Shown piece after piece: positions 38,445 through 47,610 of a stretch of DNA of 48,589 nt (positions within the stretch are counted from its first letter, which is position 1; the number at the start of each line of letters is the position of its first letter). Below the pieces are notes generated by a model. The model did not search any database, was not told where the DNA came from, and was given only the letters and a program-made list of their open reading frames with translations. Source of the stretch: an uncultured Clostridia bacterium (GTDB lineage: Bacteria > Bacillota > Clostridia > UBA1212 > SIG427); the NCBI GenBank assembly GCA_945965275.1, contig CAMFNB010000007.1:1-48589 (forward strand), read 5' to 3'. Both the position numbers and the translations under genes were made by a program.

Positions 38445-39209
38445 ATGGAAACAAAGGATATTATTTTAAAACTTCGAAATGAAAAAGGATTGTCGCAGGA
38501 TGAGTTGGCAAAAAGAATTATGGTTACACGGCAGGCCGTTTCTCGTTGGGAAAACGGAGAAACGATTCCCAATACGGATACATTAAAATTATTATCAAAG
38601 GTATTTAATGTTACCATTAATACACTTTTGGGAGCGCCGAAACAGCTGATATGTCAGTGCTGCGGCATGCCGCTTGAGGATGAAATAGTCGGTCGTGACA
38701 GTGACGGATTTTTGAACCAGGACTACTGCAAATGGTGCTACGCTGACGGTACCTACACCTACAGCAATATGAATGATTTGATTGATGTATGTGTAAAGCA
38801 TTTGATGAACGAGGGATTCACTGAAGAGCAGGCTCGCGACCACATGAAAGCCACTCTCCCGACGCTTGATTACTGGAAGAAATATGAGGAGTTAAGTGAC
38901 AACGGACAGTTTGAGTCATTCAAGGAACAGCTTATCAGTGAGATAAACGAGCTTCATATAGAGGGAATGCCAAAGGTTGAAAAGCTGAACGCCCTGGTTG
39001 GCGGGTATGTCAATTTGGCATATCCGTTGCCAAGCGGCGTGAGTGTAAAATTTCTGAATGATCAGACAACATACCTCGGAAACCAACTGGAATCTGAATT
39101 TGACAGTGAGCGATGCTTTGGTGTTCTTGCAAATATGGATTTTATAATGGTTTGCACATATGAAGCAGAAGGTGCAAATCCGGAACTGCTTCTCTATAAA
39201 AAAAGATAA
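38445..39209 (+). CDS. XRE-family regulator with zinc-ribbon and GyrI-like-region C-terminus
   Basis: GLSQDELAKRIMVTRQAVSRWENG; CQCCGMPL...YCKWC; start at METKD with GGAGGTG RBS. Confidence 0.87.
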   Translation: METKDIILKLRNEKGLSQDELAKRIMVTRQAVSRWENGETIPNTDTLKLLSKVFNVTINTLLGAPKQLICQCCGMPLEDEIVGRDSDGFLNQDYCKWCYADGTYTYSNMNDLIDVCVKHLMNEGFTEEQARDHMKATLPTLDYWKKYEELSDNGQFESFKEQLISEINELHIEGMPKVEKLNALVGGYVNLAYPLPSGVSVKFLNDQTTYLGNQLESEFDSERCFGVLANMDFIMVCTYEAEGANPELLLYKKR

Positions 39210-39222
39210 GAAAAATATTTTT

Positions 39223-39246
39223 GAGCCTGTGTCGATGCACAGGCTC
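39223..39246. terminator. Hairpin between convergent genes
   Basis: GAGCCTGTG...CACAGGCTC. Confidence 0.65.
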
Positions 39247-39249
39247 TTT

Positions 39250-39825
39250 CTATTTTACATGGAATATTTTCGTTATTTCGTTTTTGAAATTTGATTTCAT
39301 TATTATCAGACATTCAATCAGCACTGCTATGGAAAGGCTGAACGCAACAATTACCTGCCAGATAACATCCTGCTTTTGATTTATGAAAATAATTGACGAG
39401 CCCACGAGAGTGATAACGGCAAATATTATGAGCGGAAGCATGTTATGACGCTGTCTCTCAAAATCGGTATAGAGCAGAACGCAGACTCCGATAAGGACAC
39501 CGAAGCATACAATTGAAACAACGCCCACTGCCCAGCCGGAAACAAGAAGCCTGTCTATCAGGATAATCATAATGCAGGAATACACAGCAATTTTTACAGA
39601 CTGTCTTATTCTGTTGAACTCAATGACATCCGGTGAGATGGTCAGCGAGTAAACCATGAATAAGCCCCAGCATGCAATCGCACTCCATGCCTTTCCGCCT
39701 ACGCAGATGTTTACGATAATCGAGGCAATGCCAAGAACTGCAAAAGCAAGGAGACACACATACTGTGCCTTGCGTCTTGTCCTTATTTTCTTTTCGGGAA
39801 CGGGATATGTATAATCAATCTTCAA
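39250..39825 (-). CDS. DUF6320-like membrane protein
   Basis: Multi-TM; adjacent to an acyltransferase-like gene; family assignment from memory. Confidence 0.65.
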   Translation of the reverse strand: MKIDYTYPVPEKKIRTRRKAQYVCLLAFAVLGIASIIVNICVGGKAWSAIACWGLFMVYSLTISPDVIEFNRIRQSVKIAVYSCIMIILIDRLLVSGWAVGVVSIVCFGVLIGVCVLLYTDFERQRHNMLPLIIFAVITLVGSSIIFINQKQDVIWQVIVAFSLSIAVLIECLIIMKSNFKNEITKIFHVK

Positions 39826-41314
39826 TCAAAACACTTCCTTCCACAACAGGATCAAGGCCGTCTGCACAAAGCAGCTCATAAAAACAGTCTTCAAAAGAAG
39901 AATCCGCAGTATTCTTTGAAACGGAGAATGTGCATGTGTTTCCGAATGTAACGGAAGAACATGCCAGGCGATTTGTGCTGACTGTTCCCAATACAAAATC
40001 CAGACTTTCTATTTTATCTTCAATTTCCGCAGGAAATTTCACAACTCCCAGATTTGAAAGGGTGGTGGAGAAAATCTTTTCTCCCAAAACACCGTAAACT
40101 CTTTTGGCAACGGGTGCCATCAGAAAAAGCGGAATAAACCTGAGCAGCTTAATCATGTTGTTTGTTGAAGCCACCATCTTGGTCATGCTTTCCTTTGATG
40201 CTTTCTTTTCCAGCTGAGCCGTAATGTCGGGAATAAGATCATCCGCATTTTTTATGTCAGTCAGCGGTTCTCTGATTCCGCAGTACATTGAAAAATTCCG
40301 AAGTGTTTCAGACGGATAGTATTTTCTCATATTCACGGGAACCATAACACTGAATTCTCCGCTTATTTCGTCACAGGCATTTCTTCCCGCCGCAAACATT
40401 CTTGAGAGGAGATATGCGGTTACAGTGGCATTTCTGCTTTTCGCAACTTTTTTGAGTTTTGCGGCATCCAGTTTAAAATGCAGAACCTGACACGGTCTTA
40501 CCTTGGAAAGTTTTCCCCCGAACTGCATTGCGGTTTTATCCATAAAGCCCGCGGGTTTGCCTTCTGTCGGCACATTGGGAAACTCGTTTGTAAGCTCACC
40601 TGCGGAGACGATTCCGTTTACCGGAAGAACTCCGTTTGTGCTTTCGCAGGGAGTGCCGAGAATCCTGAAGTATTCCGCAACGATTGTCTTCAGAAAGGCC
40701 ATACCTCCGGTTCCGTCGGACAGTATGTGGAACAGTTCCACGCTGATTCTGTTTTTGTAACACATGAGGCGGAATGTCTGAGATCCGCTGGCACCGACTT
40801 TTATGTGATGACACGGAACGCCCGTATCCGGAAGCGCAACATATCTTCTCTTTGTGGTTTCAAGATAGTGCCAGAAGATACCCTTTTTTACAGATGTGGC
40901 AAAGGTCGGGAAACGCTTTATTGTAAAGGTAAGGGCCATCTGCAGAATTTCCGGAATAACATCTTCTTTAAGATAAACAGAAAGCCTGAAAAGGGCCATA
41001 TTATCGCTGCTCATGGAAACAGGGTAAATCTTTGCCGCATTGTCAATGGGGAACCATGTGGTGGCAGGACGGCTGTAAAAACCGCCTAAGTTTACCACAT
41101 CAAGACGATGCATTGCCTCTTCAAAGGAAACCCCGGATGCATTGAGCATGATAAGAGCCTTGTCGAAGTCTTCCAGCATTGCCTTTTTTTCGCGTTTGGG
41201 CAGATTTATCTGTTTTGAAATCCGGTCGAAGAAGGGAATTGTTTTTTCATTTATCTGCTCTGAAACAAAAGGTACTTTCTTGTTCTTATTTTGCTTTTTG
41301 TTTTTCTTACTCAT
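39815..41314 (-). CDS. Condensation/alcohol acetyltransferase-like protein
   Basis: FHILSDGTGGMAFLK (HxxxDG) motif. Confidence 0.8.
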   Translation of the reverse strand: MSKKNKKQNKNKKVPFVSEQINEKTIPFFDRISKQINLPKREKKAMLEDFDKALIMLNASGVSFEEAMHRLDVVNLGGFYSRPATTWFPIDNAAKIYPVSMSSDNMALFRLSVYLKEDVIPEILQMALTFTIKRFPTFATSVKKGIFWHYLETTKRRYVALPDTGVPCHHIKVGASGSQTFRLMCYKNRISVELFHILSDGTGGMAFLKTIVAEYFRILGTPCESTNGVLPVNGIVSAGELTNEFPNVPTEGKPAGFMDKTAMQFGGKLSKVRPCQVLHFKLDAAKLKKVAKSRNATVTAYLLSRMFAAGRNACDEISGEFSVMVPVNMRKYYPSETLRNFSMYCGIREPLTDIKNADDLIPDITAQLEKKASKESMTKMVASTNNMIKLLRFIPLFLMAPVAKRVYGVLGEKIFSTTLSNLGVVKFPAEIEDKIESLDFVLGTVSTNRLACSSVTFGNTCTFSVSKNTADSSFEDCFYELLCADGLDPVVEGSVLIED

Positions 41315-41351
41315 AAAGTGTATTTTAAGTGATTACTGTTGATGTGTAAAC

Positions 41352-42137
41352 CTAAGAGTGCTGCAGATTAAAGAATTCCAGAATAATCTTTGTGGCAAGA
41401 TCCATATCCGTGAGATTTGAAAATCTGTGGTCTGCTGTCTCAAACGGGTAGAACTCTATAAGATTATCGTCTGCAAATTTCTTTGATTCTTCAAAAGGAA
41501 TAACTTCATCCTTAGCACCGTGCAGGATGCATATGTCGTACGCCTGGTCTAAGTAGTCATGGGTTCTGACATCAAAGCTTTCCAGGTCTTTTAAAAACTG
41601 AAGGTTCATGTCAACTTTTCTGTCGAAGCCCACACTGCATGGCTTGCCTTTTTCCAGCTTTTCAAAATCGGCATCCTTCATGATTGTTTTGGTCATTGCC
41701 TCGTGCATTGTGATTGCAGGGCATCTTAAGGCAATTCGCTTAAACGGGTTCTTGTGTTCGATAATGTATTTTAAAATCATATATCCGCCGAAGCTTGTGC
41801 CGTAGGCATATATGTCTTCGGTGTGAAATTGCTTTTTCACATATTCAAGAACCAAAGTGAGGTATTCGGTGCAGTCATCCATTAAAAGTTTTTTCTTTAC
41901 GTCATCTCCGTGACATGGCCAGTTGAAAGTGACAATTGCTGTGTCCTTATGCTTGGACACGGTCTTTTCCGCAAAACGCTGCGCGGATTTGTTGTCCTTG
42001 TGACCTGCAAAACCATGACAGAAAACCACGACCTTTTTAATATCCGGTATTTTACCGAAATAGAGTTTACAACGGATATTATGACCTTTTTCGTTAATCT
42101 CAAAATACTTTTCCATCAGTCGTCTGTACGCCCCCAT
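41352..42137 (-). CDS. Alpha/beta hydrolase
   Basis: FCHGFAGHKDN; YGTSFGGYMILKY; ILHGAKDEVIP. Confidence 0.88.
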   Translation of the reverse strand: MGAYRRLMEKYFEINEKGHNIRCKLYFGKIPDIKKVVVFCHGFAGHKDNKSAQRFAEKTVSKHKDTAIVTFNWPCHGDDVKKKLLMDDCTEYLTLVLEYVKKQFHTEDIYAYGTSFGGYMILKYIIEHKNPFKRIALRCPAITMHEAMTKTIMKDADFEKLEKGKPCSVGFDRKVDMNLQFLKDLESFDVRTHDYLDQAYDICILHGAKDEVIPFEESKKFADDNLIEFYPFETADHRFSNLTDMDLATKIILEFFNLQHS

Positions 42138-43513
42138 TTTTCACTGTGAGTTTTGTATGTATCGAGTAAAGGCAAAAGTATCAATGCCGTGATACCTGCC
42201 GTAAGTCCTCCGTTGTATAAAACAAAGCCGCCTGTCATGGCGCTGGTTGTTGTGCACATTACCGCACTGATAAAGCCTGCAAGAACACCGGTTTTCCAAC
42301 CGAATTTTCCTGCGAAGGGACAAAGCCCTGTTGCGAAAGCAAGTCCGTTCATATAGCCCTGTGTTGAAAGAGTCCACGGAATGTCTCTTCCGGCCATGAG
42401 ACTTATTCCCGATACGCCGACCGAGAGAAGAGCATATCCGATGAGTATGGGCCAGACATTCTTCGGATGCTGTCCGCCTGCAGCAAAAGTCATGGCAGCC
42501 AGAATGATGCCGAATGTCGCACCGGTAAAACCGGCACCTTCGGTGAGAAGAATCACTATGTCAAAATATGCGAGCATCATGAGGCAGTAAAGGCCGAAGT
42601 TAATCCATGTGAGACCGAGGCCGTAGTCCTTCAGGAAATTTGCTCTGTATCCCGAGTCCTTTAAAAGCATGCTGTAGCCCCTGAAGCTTTTACCGTTAAT
42701 GTACCAACCGTGGCAGATACTGATCAGCGACACGACGATAAAGAAAACAGAACCGAACAGCATATACGACTCACCGTGCGCCGTATATACCGGATTCTCA
42801 ATTTCAAGGGGGCCCTCAAGGGGAACACCCATTGTTTTAAACATAAGCGCATAAATGAAAAGACCGAGAAGTCCGGTGGCAAGTCCGCCGTTGTATAAGT
42901 TGTATCCTCTGTGAAGCTTTGTTGTTCCCGGTAAAATGGCAGGAAGAGTAAATCCGACAAAGACAGCGAGAAGAAGACATGCTATACATGAAAGAGGGTC
43001 GAATCTGACGCCGAAAACGCTCCAGCGCACATCGTAAGGCATGGGATATCTGAAAAGGATTTCACTGAAAAACGGCGCAAATGATGTGATGAACATTGCC
43101 CAGTCAAGGTTGTCCCGGAAGCGCAGTTTGTGAAGTCTGCAGTAGATAAAGAAGCCTACCATGGGAGGCCACATATTCAGGAAGTTTAGTCCGTAGAAGC
43201 AATGTGCAATTACAAGAAAATATCCTGCCCAGACACTTGGTCTGAATTTTCCTCCTCTTATAAAGAGAAGGACAGCACAGGCAGCACCGCATATTCCCGC
43301 ATTGAAAAGAGCTGCGGAGAGGCTTCCGAGTCTGAAGTAATCCGTTACAAGAGGACAGGGTGATGTGAGAATTTTAAACCATGCATGAAACACGTCCGAT
43401 GGGGATTCGTGCATTACAACAGCTGCAATTAAAGATGCGGCTAAGAGACAGGCAGACATGAATATGCCCATCCTTCTTATTACATTATTTATGTCGTGTC
43501 TTAAGTCTGACAT
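42116..43513 (-). CDS. DUF1576-like multi-TM protein
   Basis: Internal repeat of membrane halves with YNGGLATGLLG / YNGGLTAGITALI; family from memory. Confidence 0.75.
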   Translation of the reverse strand: MSDLRHDINNVIRRMGIFMSACLLAASLIAAVVMHESPSDVFHAWFKILTSPCPLVTDYFRLGSLSAALFNAGICGAACAVLLFIRGGKFRPSVWAGYFLVIAHCFYGLNFLNMWPPMVGFFIYCRLHKLRFRDNLDWAMFITSFAPFFSEILFRYPMPYDVRWSVFGVRFDPLSCIACLLLAVFVGFTLPAILPGTTKLHRGYNLYNGGLATGLLGLFIYALMFKTMGVPLEGPLEIENPVYTAHGESYMLFGSVFFIVVSLISICHGWYINGKSFRGYSMLLKDSGYRANFLKDYGLGLTWINFGLYCLMMLAYFDIVILLTEGAGFTGATFGIILAAMTFAAGGQHPKNVWPILIGYALLSVGVSGISLMAGRDIPWTLSTQGYMNGLAFATGLCPFAGKFGWKTGVLAGFISAVMCTTTSAMTGGFVLYNGGLTAGITALILLPLLDTYKTHSEKWGRTDD

Positions 43514-43528
43514 TGTTTCTCCCTTAAA

Positions 43529-44608
43529 TCAGTTCAGCTCTCTGCGCTTCTTTCTGCGAACTCTGTTTATGTGTCGTTCAAAATCCCCGCTTCGCAGCAG
43601 CTCAGCCAGAACATACTGGCTCAGCACCGGAACCGTGCAGGAATAGAAGCCGAGCTTTTCGTTGAATGTTTTTACCATGTCAGAGGGAAGTATCATATAT
43701 CCGACTCTGACTGACGGGGCAACCGTCATTGAAAATGTGTTCAGGTATATTACGTTTTTACCGCCTGACATTGCAAAGAGAGTATCCTCTGCTTTACTTG
43801 AAACAGTAAGCTCCGAGTCGTAGTTATCCTCGATTATCAGCGCGTTGTGTTTCTTTGCCCAGGAAAGATATTCGTGTTTCTTTCTCGCTCCCACACTTGT
43901 TCCGGTGGGGAAGCTGTTGAAAGGTGTGGTGTGAAGAACCGTTGCTTTTGTTTTCCTCAGGGCATCGGAATCTATGCCGTCCGGTAAAAGTTTAAGCATG
44001 TCGCATTTGATGCAGTGTGCTTCATAAACTTTTCGTATTTTATCATAAGAAGGGTATTCAAGTGCAAAAATTTTTTTTGAATATAATTGTGCAATCAGAG
44101 AATAAAGATATTCAGCTCCTGCACCGATGATCACCTGGGAAGGTTTAACACGTATGCCTCTGCTGCGTGCAAGATAAGAACATATTTCTTCCCTCAGTTC
44201 CGTACATCCGTGGTTCGGGGCCTTTATGAGAATCTTTTCTCCGTAATCAAGCAATACACGTCTTATTGTTTTCGAAAGAATATCATATGAGAAATCTCCC
44301 ACGGTGTGGGGCTGAAGTTTTTTCGGAGAAGCTTTTTTTGCTGTTGCGGGAACTCCCTGAAAATCACCTTCTCTGAATATTACGAACAGTCCGCTTCGCT
44401 GCTTTGCTTCGACATAACCTTCGTCACACAGGAGCGCTATTGCATGCTGTACGGTAATGACACTTACACCCGTTTCGGCTGTAATTGTTCTCTTCGAAGG
44501 CAGCTTGCTTCCGCAGGGATACACTCCGCTGATTATGTCACGGCGGAGACACTCATAAAGCTGAAGGTATGCGGGTGTGTTTGATTTTGTGTCAATTTTG
44601 TAATTCAT
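43529..44608 (-). CDS. MocR-like GntR-HTH/aminotransferase regulator, short at the C-terminus
   Basis: N-terminal GntR wHTH (SKRTITAETGVSVITVQHAIALL); PLP-lysine-like region TFSMTVAPSVRVGYMILP; ends at RRKKRRELN*. Confidence 0.87.
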   Translation of the reverse strand: MNYKIDTKSNTPAYLQLYECLRRDIISGVYPCGSKLPSKRTITAETGVSVITVQHAIALLCDEGYVEAKQRSGLFVIFREGDFQGVPATAKKASPKKLQPHTVGDFSYDILSKTIRRVLLDYGEKILIKAPNHGCTELREEICSYLARSRGIRVKPSQVIIGAGAEYLYSLIAQLYSKKIFALEYPSYDKIRKVYEAHCIKCDMLKLLPDGIDSDALRKTKATVLHTTPFNSFPTGTSVGARKKHEYLSWAKKHNALIIEDNYDSELTVSSKAEDTLFAMSGGKNVIYLNTFSMTVAPSVRVGYMILPSDMVKTFNEKLGFYSCTVPVLSQYVLAELLRSGDFERHINRVRRKKRRELN

Positions 44609-44610
44609 CT

Positions 44611-44645
44611 GGTTATATTAAAAACTCTGTTTTTGGTTATTTTAA
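44611..44645. promoter_or_regulatory. Direct repeats in the MocR/ECF-S divergent intergenic region
   Basis: GGTTATATTAA (44611-44621) and GGTTATTTTAA (44635-44645). Confidence 0.5.
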
Positions 44646-44705
44646 TATGTTCAGCTGAATTGTATTCTTTTGCACATAAAAAGTAAAGTATGGAGGTACC
44701 CGAAA

Positions 44706-45272
44706 ATGGCAGGTACATATGGCGGAAGAAAAACCGTAATAAGATTAACATTAACAGCAATGTTTATGGCATTAAATATAGTACTCAGTTCATTCTCCGT
44801 TCCGGTTCCGGGCGGTCACTTATATCTCAACGATGTTGCAATTTGTTTTGCGGCAATCCTGCTTAACCCGTTTGAAGCATTTGTTGTGGGAGGTATCGGA
44901 GCATTCCTCGGAGACTTGTTCTTCTATCCTGCACCCATGTTCGTATCTCTTGTTGTTCACGGACTTCAGGCAGTTGTGATTTCGCTGTTTGCACATTATA
45001 TTATGAAAAAGCATCCTGTTGTTTCCTCCGGAATCGGTGTTACAATCGGTGCAATTATCATGGTTGTTGGTTATACCTTCGGACGTGTGTACATTTACGG
45101 AGTCGGAGATGATGTATCCGCATTGTGGGTGGGTTCAATTGCAAAGCTTCCGTTCCAGTGTCTTCAGGCCGGTGTCGGTGCCGTACTCGGTATGATTCTT
45201 GCTTATCCGAGCCAGCTCAGAAAGGTATTTCAGAAGATCGTCGGCGAGAAACCGTATGCGATTTCAAAATAA
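44706..45272 (+). CDS. ECF transporter S component
   Basis: LTLTAMFMALNIVLSSFSVPVPGGHLYLNDVAICFAAILLNPFEAFVVGGIGAFLGDL; start chosen at MAGTYGG. Confidence 0.85.
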   Translation: MAGTYGGRKTVIRLTLTAMFMALNIVLSSFSVPVPGGHLYLNDVAICFAAILLNPFEAFVVGGIGAFLGDLFFYPAPMFVSLVVHGLQAVVISLFAHYIMKKHPVVSSGIGVTIGAIIMVVGYTFGRVYIYGVGDDVSALWVGSIAKLPFQCLQAGVGAVLGMILAYPSQLRKVFQKIVGEKPYAISK

Positions 45273-45293
45273 GAAAAGAACAGGGTAACTGTT

Positions 45294-45713
45294 TTATTTG
45301 TCTTCTTTTTTGTTGGTGTCAATACTTTTACCGAATACGAAGAATCTCTGATAAAGGAATTCCGTAACAAAGTTGATTACCATGTTGATTGCCGTTACAA
45401 GATATTCGTTCCAACCTATACCGGTCAGAAAGTGTTCAAGCAGTGTTGATGCCGGTGTGAAGACCGCGTAATATGCGAGAACCTTCAGCATTGCAACCGG
45501 AACATTCGCAGCCGACTTGAAGGTGAACTTTCTGTTGAAAGTGAAATTCCAAACAACTGACAATACAAGAGCAATCAGATATGAACACCAGTACGGAAGA
45601 TGAAGAACCTCGTTCAGAAGGGCGAAGGAACCCATCTGAATAACGCCGGCGCTTATTGAGAAAAACAGAAATTTTATTCCGCGGATCAGTTCTTTGCGTT
45701 TTGTGTTTTCCAT
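45294..45713 (-). CDS. GtrA-family membrane protein
   Basis: WNFTFNRKFTFKS; multi-TM; start at MENTKRK. Confidence 0.85.
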   Translation of the reverse strand: MENTKRKELIRGIKFLFFSISAGVIQMGSFALLNEVLHLPYWCSYLIALVLSVVWNFTFNRKFTFKSAANVPVAMLKVLAYYAVFTPASTLLEHFLTGIGWNEYLVTAINMVINFVTEFLYQRFFVFGKSIDTNKKEDK

Positions 45714-45741
45714 AGATTTCATTCCTTTGCAAAAGCTCTCC

Positions 45742-46605
45742 TTAGTTTTCAAGGTAATTGCAAAGCTCTTTATATCGGGCTGTTGCATCTTTAACTCCGA
45801 GGTCGTATACGTACTGAAGGTTCTCTGGGTTTCTTTCTGTCTTACTGATTTTTATTGGCTCGGACGGTCTGAAAACAAAAGCTTTTCCTTCCGCTTCAAG
45901 TGTTTTGAGTTTTTCTGTCTGTCTGTTGTATTTCTCATGTCTGTGAATAATAGCATTTGCGACTGCAGGAAGCTTTCTCTTATAGAAAAGATTGGCAATG
46001 AATTTGTTTGCCGGCTTTTTCAAATAGTTAATATCCTGCGTAAGAATGACGATTGTTTTGTCTGTTCCTTTATTCATCATCCATTCGTACGGAATACTGT
46101 CTCCCAAAGCACCGTCAAGATAACTGTTGTCTCCGATTTTAACGGGCTTTGAAACAAGAGGCATTGAGCCAGATGCACGAAGGGTGTCCATCTGGTCAAA
46201 CACGCTGGTTATCTTCACATATTCGGGAAGTCCGGTAGCCACGTTTGTTATAACAGCATAAAACTCAACGGGAGATTTTTTGTATGTTTTATCGTCAAAG
46301 GGATCAAGCTCGCGGGGAACTCTTCTGTATGCATAATCCGTATTTATTATATTTCCTTCGCGAAGAAGCGGGCGAGGCCCCATGTAATTCTTATCTGAAT
46401 TGTATTTTTTATTATATCTGATTACGCGGCCTGCCTGACCTGAAACATAGTTCACACCGAAGAGTGCACCTGCGGAAACCCCTACCGCAATATCCGCTTT
46501 AACTCCGAGCTTTAAAAATGTATCCAGTATTCCTGCGGTGTACATGCCGCGCATTGCACCGCCTTCTAAGACAAGTCCGACTTTTTTAACGTTTGTGTTT
46601 TCCAT
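45742..46605 (-). CDS. Patatin-like phospholipase
   Basis: LEGGAMRGMYTAGILD; GVSAGALFG; DGALGDSIP. Confidence 0.93.
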   Translation of the reverse strand: MENTNVKKVGLVLEGGAMRGMYTAGILDTFLKLGVKADIAVGVSAGALFGVNYVSGQAGRVIRYNKKYNSDKNYMGPRPLLREGNIINTDYAYRRVPRELDPFDDKTYKKSPVEFYAVITNVATGLPEYVKITSVFDQMDTLRASGSMPLVSKPVKIGDNSYLDGALGDSIPYEWMMNKGTDKTIVILTQDINYLKKPANKFIANLFYKRKLPAVANAIIHRHEKYNRQTEKLKTLEAEGKAFVFRPSEPIKISKTERNPENLQYVYDLGVKDATARYKELCNYLEN

Positions 46606-46622
46606 GATTTTTTACTTCAGAC

Positions 46623-47183
46623 TTATAAGACCGAACGAGATTCACCTCCCTTTTTGCTTTCCGAAATGTGTTTTATAATACGAGGTCTGTTATACCTCTG
46701 AACTGTTGCAAGATAAAGATCAAACAATGCCGCAAGAACCGATGTTATAATGAAAACCGGGAACTCACCAAACCATACTCCCGCAATTATCGGAAGAAAA
46801 CTTAAAACGGCGATTGTCTCATGGACAAGCTCTGCCTGGCACATTGCCTCTGCAATTTCCTGCCAGGTATGACTTCGCGGATCAAACAGACTTCGGTCAT
46901 ATGTAGGAACATTTTTCTTGAGTTTCCTTATTTTCAGAAAATCATAAAGCTTCTTTTCAAATTCGTAACCATGATACCATTTTTTTGAAAGATCTGCTTT
47001 GTTTCCCATAAAAATATTGAATGCAAAACCCACAATAAGACGCATCACAAAATGATATGCGGTTGTGCCGAAAGTTATTGACAGAGTAAGGAATATGCCT
47101 AAACCGAAACACAGCCAAGCCCAAACGGAAATGCCCGTTAAAATCACAAATATGGGTGCTGTGATAAGCAAAAACTTTTTCAT
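46623..47183 (-). CDS. Hypothetical membrane protein
   Basis: ORF with two or more TM segments between well-supported genes. Confidence 0.7.
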   Translation of the reverse strand: MKKFLLITAPIFVILTGISVWAWLCFGLGIFLTLSITFGTTAYHFVMRLIVGFAFNIFMGNKADLSKKWYHGYEFEKKLYDFLKIRKLKKNVPTYDRSLFDPRSHTWQEIAEAMCQAELVHETIAVLSFLPIIAGVWFGEFPVFIITSVLAALFDLYLATVQRYNRPRIIKHISESKKGGESRSVL

Positions 47184-47189
47184 GATATT

Positions 47190-47528
47190 TTATTTGGAAT
47201 TGTTCAAATTTTCTTTTTTTATTCTGGATGTTGATGATACAGCAAAAAACAAAAGCAGTGCGGTAATTCCTATTATGGGATAGAAGAGCCAGTCCATTTT
47301 CAGAAGGACCTCAATGGTACCCAATGTAAAAATAAGACCGAGCCCTAAAAATACGATGCCCGTCTGTCTGTAATAAGGCTTCTTGTTTATCTTCTGACGA
47401 TCTTCTTTTGTTGCATATAAATATGCATTATTAAACAGAGGCCCTTTTTCCAAAAGGGAAAGGACTCCGAATATGTAACAAAATGCAGCCATGGCCGCTA
47501 TGGCAATTATAAAAGTTGTTTCTGTCAT
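47190..47528 (-). CDS. DUF3784-like small membrane protein
   Basis: LLEKGPLFNNAYLYATKEDRQKINKKPYYRQTGIVFLGLG. Confidence 0.7.
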   Translation of the reverse strand: MTETTFIIAIAAMAAFCYIFGVLSLLEKGPLFNNAYLYATKEDRQKINKKPYYRQTGIVFLGLGLIFTLGTIEVLLKMDWLFYPIIGITALLLFFAVSSTSRIKKENLNNSK

Positions 47529-47610
47529 GCTTTTTCGTATTCCTTTACAATATCAGGAAGGGATGCTTTGTCCCAATCAAGCCTTGATGCCGCTTTGACT
47601 TTATCGGAAA

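Noticed and set aside
40478-41089. 203-aa + strand ORF
   Set aside because: Antisense to the acyltransferase-like gene; no RBS or family signal
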